Assembly (NCBI GenBank): GCA_016987375.1 | Contig: PJRA01000453.1 | Location: 744,884-808,883, forward strand | Length of the DNA stretch: 64,000 nt | DNA from: Brachionus koreanus | Lineage: Eukaryota; Rotifera; Eurotatoria; Ploima; Brachionidae | Direction of reading: 5' to 3' | Part shown: piece by piece, positions 1-9,977 of the stretch | Layout: each line of letters begins with the position of its first letter | How positions within the stretch are numbered: the stretch's first letter is position 1 | Program-made: the position numbers and the translations under genes | Notes under the pieces: model-generated | Databases searched by the model: none | Told to the model about the DNA's origin: nothing | What the model saw: the letters and a program-made list of their open reading frames with translations, nothing else

Positions 1-4
1 TCAC

Positions 5-1264
5 TCATTCGATTGAAAAAGTTAGAGTGGTCAGATGATAATATTCCTTCTCTGGATTTAAAATACAATTTGGAAATTGTTTCTTCAAAAAGAATATAGA
101 AATTTTTGATTTTTTTTTTCATTTCAACAAAAAATTACATGATTCAATGAATCTGGATAATTGTGAGCTTCTAAGCAAAATCCATGATGTTTTTTAAAAT
201 GTGAACCATGAGAAGTACTAATATCCAAAAAGTTTCCTGTGTAAAAATACAAACCTGGCTGATTGGATTTCAATTCAAACATGATTCCATTTGAAGGATT
301 TTTAACTCTTTTATAAAATAAAATAATTTAAAACCCTAAAAAATAAAATTTAAATTACGATGCCAAAACACTCAGAGCTAAATCAGAACTATTATTATTT
401 CCTAAGAAATAATTATCAAATCCATTCTCAGGCCAGTCAGCGTCTATTGAAATGCGTTCAGCAAGCAAGGTAAAATCTCTTAAATCGTATTTAGACTGAT
501 CAACTTGTTTGCAATTACCAGAAACTGTATTGTCCGTGTTAAGCTCCAAATACTTGTCTGAATTAATCTTAATTAAATGATTGTATATTCTATCGGTTGA
601 GTCACGTCCATTGAGGTTGAAATAAAAATGGTTTGTCATATTGACAGGTGTTGGCTTATCTGTTATTGCTTTATATTCAATACTTAGTGTATTCTCATTT
701 TCCTCCAATTTAAACCAAGCATCAAACCAAACTTCACCCGGAAAACCTCCTTCTCCGTCAGCACTTACATAACTAAATTTTACATGATTGTCGACAATGG
801 CAGAAGCCCAGTTTTTCTAATAATAAGAAAAAATTTATTTAAATAATTTCCTAAATATGTCTACCATTGCTAGACCCTTGGGTCTTCCATGCAAAGTGTT
901 ACCTCCTTCATTTTTTTCCAAATGATAAACATTGCCATTTAGTTCAAATCTAGATCTAGCAATTCGATTACTAACTCGACCAATTGTGGAACCAATGTAG
1001 GGATTAGACAAATACTCTAAATAATTTATTTAAAATATAATCAAAAGAGTTTTTTTTTCTAGCTTTGCCTTCAATAGTTTCAAATCCTAGTGCAATATTG
1101 ACCATTTTGCCGGCTTTATCCTTGGTCAGAACTGACTGAATTGAAGCTCCATAAGAAATTAAAGATACCGAAAAACCATTTTTGTTAGTCATTGTGTATT
1201 TTTTTACTATTTGTTTATCCGGAAGCTTACCGAATAAACTTTCTTCGATTTTTACTTGATTCAT
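5..1264 (-). CDS. GALM: Galactose mutarotase (aldose 1-epimerase)
   Basis: Complete five-exon gene of 351 residues, close to the usual ~340. Exons: 1264-1064, 1014-865, 816-359, 307-139 and 82-5; the stop is TGA at 7-5. The protein interconverts alpha and beta anomers of galactose and glucose in the cytosol, feeding the Leloir pathway. Family landmarks seen: SYGASIQSV near the N-terminus, the substrate-binding GSTIGRVSNRIA, the catalytic His in VNMTNHFYFNL, and the catalytic Glu in FCLEAHNYPD. Phases agree across all junctions. The first intron (1063-1015) has no GT donor; a GC-AG intron restores exactly the family spacing between GFETIEG and NPYIG. The remaining introns are 45-60 nt GT-AG. 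Identity is secure; only the GC donor is inferred. Confidence 0.95.
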
Positions 1265-2169
1265 TATTAGAATAAAAATTTCTTAATTTTTTTAATTCAA
1301 AATTAAAAAAACAACATATTTTTCATATCTAACAAAGTTGAATTTTTATATTAATAATTTATTATTATTGTTTCATTAAAAGGAAACATTTTAGAGTCTA
1401 TTAAACTATTATTTAAATCAAAACTAGTTAATTATTTCAAGTGGAAGAAATCAGATCTGAGTTGAAACAAAAGATAATTATTTTTTAAGGCATTTAATTT
1501 AATTATTTGTTTGTTTTAGAATATTTTTTTTTAAAATGTTTAAAAAAAGACTGCATTTTTGTCTGAAGAAAAATTTTTTTTTAATTAAAAAAATTTATTT
1601 TATAAAAATAATTTGAAAAAACATATAAAAAAAATCATTTATAGTCGCACGCTTTTCATCCTTGGAACAAATGACCTAAAATAAAAAAATTAATCAATTA
1701 TTGAACACGTAATATTTTAAGCAAGAAAAGCTTTGGTTCCTAGAACAAAGATCACTTTTCAGGCTGTAAATAATTCACCAAAGATAAAATTGACAAAAAA
1801 GGAAATTTAAATTTAAATGAGAATATTTTTGTGTTTTTATGTTAGGACTATTTGTGTAATATACTTTGGCGATATAAAAGGACCAAAAAAATAATAAAAT
1901 AGATATTAGAATTGTTAGAATTAGATTTTTAAATTCCAAAAAAAGTCACATTGACGACTTTTTGAGAATTTTTTTTAACACAACAACATACATTATTAGA
2001 AAAAAGATTATTGATCAGCGAGAATAGCATTACCATTTTGATTTTTTAAACATTATCATCTACTAGACAAATAAAAAAAAAATTTAAGTATCATTATTTA
2101 TAATTTGGAAAGGTCAAGAAGTGTTAAGATTTTTAAAGCTGGTATTTTTTTGTTGCTAAGACAACGCTT
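1265..2169. other. Intergenic, GALM promoter side / NME8 3' side
   Basis: About 900 bases of AT-rich sequence with poly-A and poly-T runs between the GALM start and the NME8 stop. It should contain the GALM promoter and the NME8 3' UTR. No coding exon, repeat pair or RNA gene is visible. Confidence 0.5.
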
Positions 2170-5119
2170 CTATTTACCTGATTTATCAAATTTGATATCA
2201 CCGAAAAATAATTTTATCTCATGCTCGGCTTGTTCTTGGGTGCTCGGACCATGCAATGCGTTTTTCAGCACATCAATTCCATACAAAGCCCTCAATCTAT
2301 AAAAAAAATATTTCTAATTATTTTAAATAAATTTAAATTAAATAAAAAAATAAACATAATTGTTAAATAATAAAAAATTTGATATTTAGATATTTTTTAA
2401 TTAAAAAAATTACGATTCGGGATTTTCTTGTTTGGCTTTTTCAGGATCTACGGGTCCGATTGTTTGTCTCCAATTCTGAATGGCATTTTCTCTTGACAAA
2501 ACCATTATTTCAGTCTCGCCACTTAAATTTAAAAGTAAAAAAAATAAAAATTCAATTTTCCATTTTTTCTAAAATTTTCTACCTGGTCATCAAATTGACC
2601 AAATCATCATAGTATTCTTTATCACTGGCATTTTTATACATCTCTTTAGCAATTTCTTGGCTGAGTGTATCGGATTTTTTTGTCGCTATAATAAAACCAA
2701 AATCTTCAATTTTCTTTTTAATTTCCTCTTGAATTTAAACAAAAAATAAAATAAAATTAAAATCTTAAGAATTATGAGATTTAAGTACCTCTTTTTTCAG
2801 GTGTTAGACCAGGTTTTAGGACAGCAACTGTCTGTTCCATGGGAAAGAAAGTTTCTATTTCTTTTTGTGCCTGCTCTTCAGTCGACGGTCCATGCAAAGC
2901 ATTAATTGGAGATCCCTCGACATCAAATTCGTTTCTTAAAGTTCCGGCTGCTTCTTTTATTTGTTCTTTTTCCTTGGGTCCAAGCAAGCTTCTCCAAGTT
3001 TGAATGGCATTTTCTTTGGCCAAACAAAGAACCATCATCTGACCACTGGTCATTTCTTTGACCAAATCATCAAAATAAGGTCGGTCCTTGTGATCGGCAT
3101 AGAATTGCTCAGCTTGATCAGCACTTAATTGAACAGTTTTGCTCATTGCAATTCTAAATCCTTTATCCTGAATTCTTTTAACTATTGATTCATGGTGCTT
3201 GTTGAACGCACTCGGTCTAATCAAAGCAAGTGTTCGTTGTATTTTTTCATTTTTTTGAGAATTTTCGTAATCAGGAAAGAAAAACGCAAGCTCTCTAGTA
3301 GCCGATTCGTGGCTATCACTACCATGAATGGCATTCATTAGCTTATCACTGGCATACTGACTACGGAACGAGTCTGGATTCTCTTGTGGTTCCTCAATAT
3401 CGGCTCCAATATCCTGGCGCCAGTTGTTTATAACATCTTCGCTGTTTCCTTCTTTGGTCAAAGCCAATACACATGATTCATCACTGGTCATGTACCGGAT
3501 TAAGTCATCAAAGTGAGGCTGAAATTTTTGAAAAATTTTAATTCAGTTGAATTTTTTTTTTCAAAAATAAAAAAAAATTTTTTTAAATTTTTATTAATTA
3601 CATCATCTTTTTTGTGACCGTAAAATTCCCTGGCCATTTTTTCAGTAAATTGAACATTTCGTTGTTCGACTATTTGGTATCCTTTGTCTTTAATTTTTTC
3701 TATAATCTCATCTTTTTTGTTCTTGGCAATCATGTCTGGTTTGATTATACAAATGGTAATTGGTCTTTCGGTTTTAACTTTTTAAAAATTTAAAAAAATA
3801 AATCAATTTTTTTCTCCAAATTTTACTCAAGTGATGCACTTGTTCCTTTGATTTTTCTTCGGCTCGTTTTTTTCTTAATTTTTCAATTTCTGAATCTGTA
3901 ATCTAAAATTTGTTTAAAAAAAAAAAAAAAATTCTTGAAAAAGATAGTTTACTGGTTTTCTCTCCGCTTCTCCTTTGAGCACTTTGTGTTCTTGCTCGAG
4001 TTGTTCACTGATGGTTCGAACAATCAAGGGAGCATTAGCACCCCTGACCACACTTACCAGTTCCTTGCCCTGAGGAAAATATTTGAAATTAGTTTTGAGA
4101 AAAATTTCGAAAATTTACCTACCGCATAAAAAAGGAAACAGGGCTCACTGCGTCCCCTGTAGTCTTCCAGTGCATTAATTGTATCAGCTTTAGCCTTAGT
4201 AGAAAAAAATTTTTAAAAATCTAGTTTCAAAATGCATTAAGATTAAATATTTAAAAGCAATTTATATCTAATAGATAGCAAGCAAATATTTATGTGAAAC
4301 TCACTATGGCAAAGTGTAATTTGTCATCACCGAGTGTGTTTTTAAGTGATCTAAATCTTGACTCCATGGCCCTAAGGGGTCCGCCATAGCTCTGGTACAC
4401 ATCAATAACTATTCATTTATTTATTAATAATAATAATAAAAATAATAAAAAAATGTGATTTTTTTTAAATTAAAAAAATATAGTGATAAATCAAAAATTT
4501 GGTCTAGTGGTGAATTTTTTGTGAGACTAAAAAAATGTGAATTTTAGTCTAAATAAATAATTAATTTTAATTACAACGGCGAATTTTAGCAAATCGTCTG
4601 ACTGTTCCATTTTAATTTTTTTAAAGATGTTCTCAAATGCTTTACATGGTCCACACCAAGCCTGGTACGCTTCGGTAACTAGCAAAAATTAGATTAGAAA
4701 AAAAAATAAATGGATAAACATTCTTTGGGGACTCGAATTATAAACATGCATCTACAACAGGGAATACTTAAATGCAACAAATAAAAGCGCTAAGGGCTTA
4801 AAATTCTAAATTATTACACTAATGAATTTAATATTAGTTTTATATTTGCAAACACTTTTCATAAATCGAAGGACATGATACGATGGACCTGTCCATCTCT
4901 GATAAATATCAATTACTAGTATTGAAAATTTAATCGAATAAATAAATAAAGTTTAGAAATATGTTCGTCTTTTACCGATAAGACCTTCATTTTCCAGCAG
5001 TGTTTTCCATTGATCATCTGTCTCAATTTCTTGCTTAATTTAATTTCCTGTTAATATTTGGCTTCACATTCAATTTAATCAATTACTTGTAAAGCAATTT
5101 CGGCTTTTCTTCTTGCCAT
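2170..5119 (-). CDS. NME8: NME8/TXNDC3: thioredoxin plus three nucleoside diphosphate kinase domains
   Basis: Spliced protein of about 580 residues (human NME8 has 588). It begins MARRKAEIALQ in exon 5119-5087, then exon 5033-4976, then one of three alternative exons (see 4305-4915), then 4194-4123 and further exons to a TAG at 2172-2170. Order: thioredoxin domain (about residues 10-110), a charged linker, then three NDK domains beginning near PITICIIKP, KIQRTLALIRP and EQTVAVLKP. Each NDK module keeps the NxxHG region with its histidine (NAIHGSD, NALHGPS, NALHGPS). Orthologues are components of sperm flagella and ciliary axonemes, including the sea-urchin outer-arm dynein intermediate chain IC1; a ciliary role here is by homology. 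The C-terminal boundary is less sure: a splice at TCA-G before the stop could add another exon. Confidence 0.92.
4305..4915 (-). other. Cassette of three mutually exclusive thioredoxin active-site exons in NME8
   Basis: Three tandem homologous exons at 4915-4818 (98 nt), 4678-4575 (104 nt) and 4408-4305 (104 nt). All start in phase 1 after an AG and end in phase 0 before a GT. They read VIDIYQRWTGPSYHV, VTEAYQAWCGPCKAF and VIDVYQSYGGPLRAM in 5'-to-3' order, so only the middle one has the CGPC redox pair. Lengths are all 2 modulo 3. Joining copies 1 and 2 meets a stop inside copy 2. Joining 2 and 3 (or 1 and 3) makes TAG at the next junction. Skipping all three makes GGC TAA. Exactly one copy per transcript is therefore the only productive splice. 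Introns: 60, 139, 166 and 110 nt. Splicing itself is inferred; the sequences and frames are seen directly. Confidence 0.85.
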
Positions 5120-5868
5120 TATGTTTGATTAGATTTAAACAAAACTGGTTAGACTTCTATCAACTAAAAATTTTAAAAATTAAAATAATTTTGTTTTGAT
5201 TAAGCTTGTAAAAAATAAAAAAAAAAAAGTATAAAAAAGTATTTCCATGGAAACAAATTTTTTTTTTTAAGTAAAATCAACAAATTTTAAAAATTAATTT
5301 TTTTTTTGGATGATGACTAGAATTTTGTATACTCTAATTAGCCAATTGTTCTTGTTTTGAATTTAAGTTCTAAAATTAAAATTAAATATTTAGTTTTAAA
5401 TAAATTTGTCCATCTGCATAAAATAAACTCATTCATTAAGCTTTGAATTGACAGTAAAGTTTTTTTGAAATTTTTCTTAATTTCTTAGCATTTTTTCAAA
5501 TCCAAAAAAATTTTTTCTCTTAAGTCACAATAAATCAATAAAAAGCTTCCTTTTTTTAATATTAGAATTTAAATGAAAATAAAAAAAAAAATTCTTTTGT
5601 TTCTATTTTTATTTTAATCAGTCAAGTAGAGTAAAAAAACCTTTCCTGTCAGTAACATTCGTGAATTTTAATTTTTTTTCAATCAGATGATGTAATATAT
5701 AATCAAAATTTAGTTTGTTTTAATTTAATTTAAACTCAAAAGAAAATAAAATTTTAAAAAATTTTTTTTTTATTCAAACACCCACATTTTACATTTATTT
5801 ACATATAATATTACATAATTTAATAATACCAGGCTAAAACAAAAAAAAAAGGAAAAAAAAAACACAAT
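5120..5868. other. Intergenic between NME8 and the semaphorin
   Basis: About 750 AT-rich bases with homopolymer runs. It should hold the NME8 promoter and the 3' UTR of the semaphorin. No gene or repeat is recognised. Confidence 0.45.
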
Positions 5869-8800
5869 TTAAAGATAGTATCGATTAGAATTCGATAGAG
5901 TATTAGATAAAATACTATTTTTGCGTTGAATATCTTCATCTTTAATTTTCAAAATGTTCAGATAATTTTCCCGACGACTGAGACTAGAGCGAACTGATGA
6001 TCCCGATGATACACTTGAACATGTCGATTTAGAGCTAAGAAACTTGGGCTGATGAACAGTGGTAAAATAGTCGATTTCCTCATCGTTTTCAATGCAAAGT
6101 CTATTCACATCTAGGACACATGGATTTGCCTTCAAATAAACATATCTTGACTCTGGATGATCGGCTTTGTTGGCAGACAAAACCGATGACTTGGTAGAAG
6201 TGTAAGAAATTGTTGACGAAAGCTCGAAAGGACTTGGTTGCTGGGCACTTGAAAAAACTCTGTTCTCAGGCTTTTCTCTTTTTTTCAATTTTTCGAATAT
6301 GGTCACCATGGGTAGCTTAAATTTTGTCTCATTGTGTCTCAATTCCAATAGTGAGCTGCTCAATTTAAGCATTAGAAAAAAACACGTGAATATAAATAGA
6401 AAAGCAACAAATAAAACAATCAATATAAACAAATAAATATTGATTTTAATATTTATTTCATTTTCATTTCTAATTATTTGCTCAGTATATCCGCTAGAAT
6501 TAGTCTCATTTTTTAAATCAATTTCTTTTTTAAGCTTTAAAAGAGTAAAAGAGACTTTGGTTGAATTTAAAGTGACCGGTATTGTGTCTGCATTAAGCTT
6601 GTAATTGAAACACTTTGAGTGCTTGGCAGACCATTGACAGTAGGGGTACAAATTTTGATCACACTTTTCCATGCTTTTTTTTTGCTCACAAAAATCAGCT
6701 GGCATTGAAATAAGCTTATTTTGAGTTAAAATTACAAAAAAATCTGCATCTTTTTGAGCTATAAATTTTAAATTTTTAATCTGAGTCGATTTAGTCTCAA
6801 TTATTTGAGGCATAAAAAATTGACTAGGAATTTTGTTGATGTTGTTTTCAACTTTGGAGAAATTGATGTTTAAATCAGTGCCATTGAAGAGTTCAAACTG
6901 TTCAGAGTAAATCAGCTGGTCTTTGTCGAGCACAAATGTCAAAATTCTTCCATTTTCAGTGCCGACAAACAAAGTGTCTTTGGATTGAAAATCAACATCT
7001 ATGGACACAAACCGGTCGGACGTAGAGCTTTCGACCACAATGGCGTCGGATGAAATTTCTTTTTGCATGATAAAATTTTTTCGCGAAAAGACCAAATGTT
7101 GATAGGTTAGCTCGTTAGGACACTGACTAGGTCTTGGCTTGGGCACTGATTTTTTGAATCGATTGTAACTTTCGCCAAAGTCAAAATTTCCGTTTGATTC
7201 AAATTTATACTCGCCATGAAACGAGTCCATTATTTGCTCCATGTCAAATTTGCAGATAGCCGATGCGGTTATCGAATTTGTGGATGTGCTAAATACTGCA
7301 TAAAAGTATTCTTTGCCATTTTCGTTCTTATAAACTTCACTGACAGATTCTAAGATTATTTTTTAAAAATTTAAAAAAAATAAATTTATGAGTTGTTTAT
7401 TTATTTTACTTATTTCATCAAAGTAAAATGTGGTTGACTTTTTGAAAGTTGGACTGAGAGATTCGTGAGAAAATGCAGAATTGATGGCTGGGTTGTGAGT
7501 GCAGCTAAGCTTGGATTTCAAATAGGTGGTCCAAATGTTGCGCAATGAATTAAGAGGTGCACCTCTATCATTCAAACAAATATGAGCTATGTAAGAACTT
7601 TTGTACGATTGTCGTGAAATACGATTTTCATCATTTAAATTTGTCACATCTTCATTGAAAATAAAAAATATTCTTTTCTCATTTTTAAAAGTGCTTATAA
7701 ATTCAGCTCCTAAAATAAACAAATTAGCGAAAATATTTTATTTTAATTTAATTTAGAACCGGTGTTAAAAACATTTATTTTTTATTCAGATTAGATTTAA
7801 AAGATTTACTTTTAAATTTGTTACTTGGTCTTTGCCAGTAGGCCAGGTTTTATACTCAGCTTGGATTTTTAAAATTTTTGCTTTGCATATTATTTTGTAA
7901 ACAATTGAACAAGGACTAAAATTGTGTATATCTTGATTTATATTAACGTGAGTCAAAAATTTTGGATTTTTTTAATTTATCAATAAAAAAACAATAGTTT
8001 GCTAATTTTCAAAGTATAAATCATAATGTTTTATTAGTCTTAAGCCATTTATAGGAGAGTAGTTCAATTCCTCTATTCTACCATTCACGCTATTGAAGCA
8101 TAAAACTCACAGCACACTTCTTCAACTTGATCTTGGTTAGTAAAATGTCGTCCTCTAACAAAATGAGCCATTGAAAGAAAAAAAATAAACTGAAGAACAA
8201 ACACTGGGCTATATGCTGGGTGAGAAAGAAGTTGGATCCCTTCAAGCACTTATATTTTTGTCATTGTACTTCTAGCTGTTTGAGGTCTAGTGTTATCTTG
8301 AAGAAGTTTTTGGTTGACCAAAGAAGAATACTTTTGTTGTAGTGGAGCATACATTTGTTGTCACGACCGTTTGAGCCAGCTGAAAGAGTATAGCCCCTTG
8401 GAAATTCCACCATACATACAAAATCATCTTTATATCAAAGTGTACTCTTTTCACGACTGATTTAGCTGGTTTAGATGGATATAAAAAGCCCGTATAGCGA
8501 GTGGTTTGTGTGTTAGTCATGCAAGCAGAGGGTGGAGGGTTCTAAACCTACTGAGGGTGGAAAAATTTCAAAATGTCTCTACAATACGGGGCGCATGTTT
8601 AAACCCCTTTCATAAAAAAATGGGAGACTGGTTTCGACTGGGAAANNNNAATGGATATAAACATTGATTTCTGTTATCATAATTTCGAAAATAGATCTAT
8701 TTCTCATCACAAGTAATGATCTGTTTGAAAAACCGTTCATCTAGGCGATTTAAGTAGTTACTGCTGTTGCTGATAGGTCTTATTACCAATAATGATTTAT

Positions 8801-9977
8801 CAGTTCATTTAACAATTTTTTTTTGAATAAAATAAACTGATGAAGTTTGATTAAACCCAAAATTTTCAAATAGTTAAAAAAATTTTTTTTCCCTATTTCA
8901 AAGAGAAAACTTAAATAGTAATAAAACATAATAAAATATATTAATTTTTTAACACCAGTAGTTTTTATTTTAAATTTTACTGTTAAGCCAGGAATTATCA
9001 TCTACATTTGTAGTAATGCGGTCTTGATCGTGTAATCCATTAATGCTAGTAAAAAATCTATTCAAGTCTATTGAATTAGCAGCATACAATCTGTTATTAG
9101 CAAAATTATAAGCATATTTGCTTTCATAGGCCTTTAGTGGTGCTTGTCCGACTCCGCTAGTTTCATTAATAATATAAGAATTCCAAAATTGACCATATGT
9201 ACTCTTTAATAAAATATTAGACAAACAATTATTTTTTATTTAAAAAAATATCAAACTTTTTTCAAGCCGTAGAAACGGCATTTTGGATTAAGAGCGTTTG
9301 TAGAACAAATTTTGAATACATTATCATTTATTTTTAGGTAAACTTTAATGTAATTATCACACTCATCCTTTAACAAAAAGCGGGTCAGATTTTACGATTT
9401 TTTAATTAGATCTAAAAAATACTTTATTGTTTATGATTGATCTGTTCAGGCAGCTTATTGTGTCCATTTGAGAGCTTGTCCATGTTTGATTCTTAAAAAA
9501 AAATGTCAATTTTTAATAGACAATTTATCATGTCAATTTACACTTATGATCTGTAGATCAGGCACTCTTATTTGATACAAATAATTCCTTATTAAAATAA
9601 ATATTAGAAATTTTGATTTATCATTTGTGAGCTTAATTTACCTGGCCCCGATAAAAATCGATGACTGATCTGTGTCAAACACATTGCTCTGAGATGATGA
9701 CAGCAATTGAAAATAATCTCGATTCGAGTAAACACTCTCGAATAGTTTGACTCGATCATTTCCTTTAAAAAAAAAGCCATGAGTTAATTGAACGATCTAG
9801 TTTCAAGATAAATATTTTTTTATTCTATCAATAAAAAAAAACTAATTGAGAAAAAAAAAATTTCAAAATACCAATTAGTTGTGTATTCACTTTGAAGTTG
9901 TAGTCTATTGTTTGATGCCATGCGTTAGCATAGATTAAAATTTTGACAAAAAATATAAATTTTATAAAAAAAATCAT
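5869..9977 (-). CDS. Transmembrane semaphorin (class 1-like): sema, PSI, TM, short tail
   Basis: Multi-exon gene of roughly 800 residues starting at the ATG at 9977-9975. The first exon encodes a signal peptide (MIFFIKFIFFVKILIYANA). Sema-domain landmarks follow in order: FIGARNYLYQI, CDNYIKVYLKI with ICSTNALNPKC, then FYFDEIKSVSEVY and FYAVFSTSTNSITASAICKF. A PSI module with CEQKKSMEKC and CQWSAKHSKC comes next, then one membrane helix around INIYLFILIVLFVAFL and a Ser-rich cytoplasmic tail of about 150 residues ending SNRYYL. Sema plus PSI plus TM without Ig or thrombospondin repeats matches invertebrate class 1 / class 6 semaphorins, ligands or receptors for plexins in guidance. Most introns are 50-70 nt; the one at 8980-7710 is 1271 nt and has taken transposon insertions. 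An AG lies immediately before the ATG, suggesting a 5' UTR intron or trans-splice site. Confidence 0.92.
8062..8770 (-). mobile_element. Decayed mariner-type transposase, split by a SINE
   Basis: On the minus strand, inside the 1.27 kb semaphorin intron, fragments read in order as a mariner transposase. They include KQIITCDEK (family: TGDEKW) followed by a stop, FLYPSKPAKSVVKR, ILYVWWNFQGAILFQL (family: WWDxKGxxxxELL) and LLSHPAYSPVF (family: HPPYSPDLAPSD), then a degraded C-terminal stretch. Several stops and frameshifts show it is dead. A 165 bp insert at 8486-8650 separates the DEKW part from the WWNFQG part. Terminal inverted repeats were not found, so the ends are approximate. Confidence 0.8.
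8486..8650 (+). mobile_element. tRNA-derived SINE inside the mariner, with 11 bp target-site duplication
   Basis: The insert is flanked by ATGGATATAAA at 8475-8485 and again at 8651-8661, a direct target-site duplication. The head resembles a tRNA: GCCCGTA at 8488, an A-box-like TAGCGAGTGG at 8495-8504 and a B-box-like GGTTCTAAACC at 8538-8548. About 100 bp of unrelated body follows, ending just before a 4 N gap (8646-8649) that probably hides the A-rich or simple-repeat tail. Because it interrupts the mariner coding region, it is the younger insertion. The SINE family is not recognised. Confidence 0.75.

Noticed and set aside
8488..8560. A functional tRNA gene
   Set aside because: The A and B boxes are present, but the acceptor ends do not pair properly and the sequence continues into a SINE body bounded by a target-site duplication.
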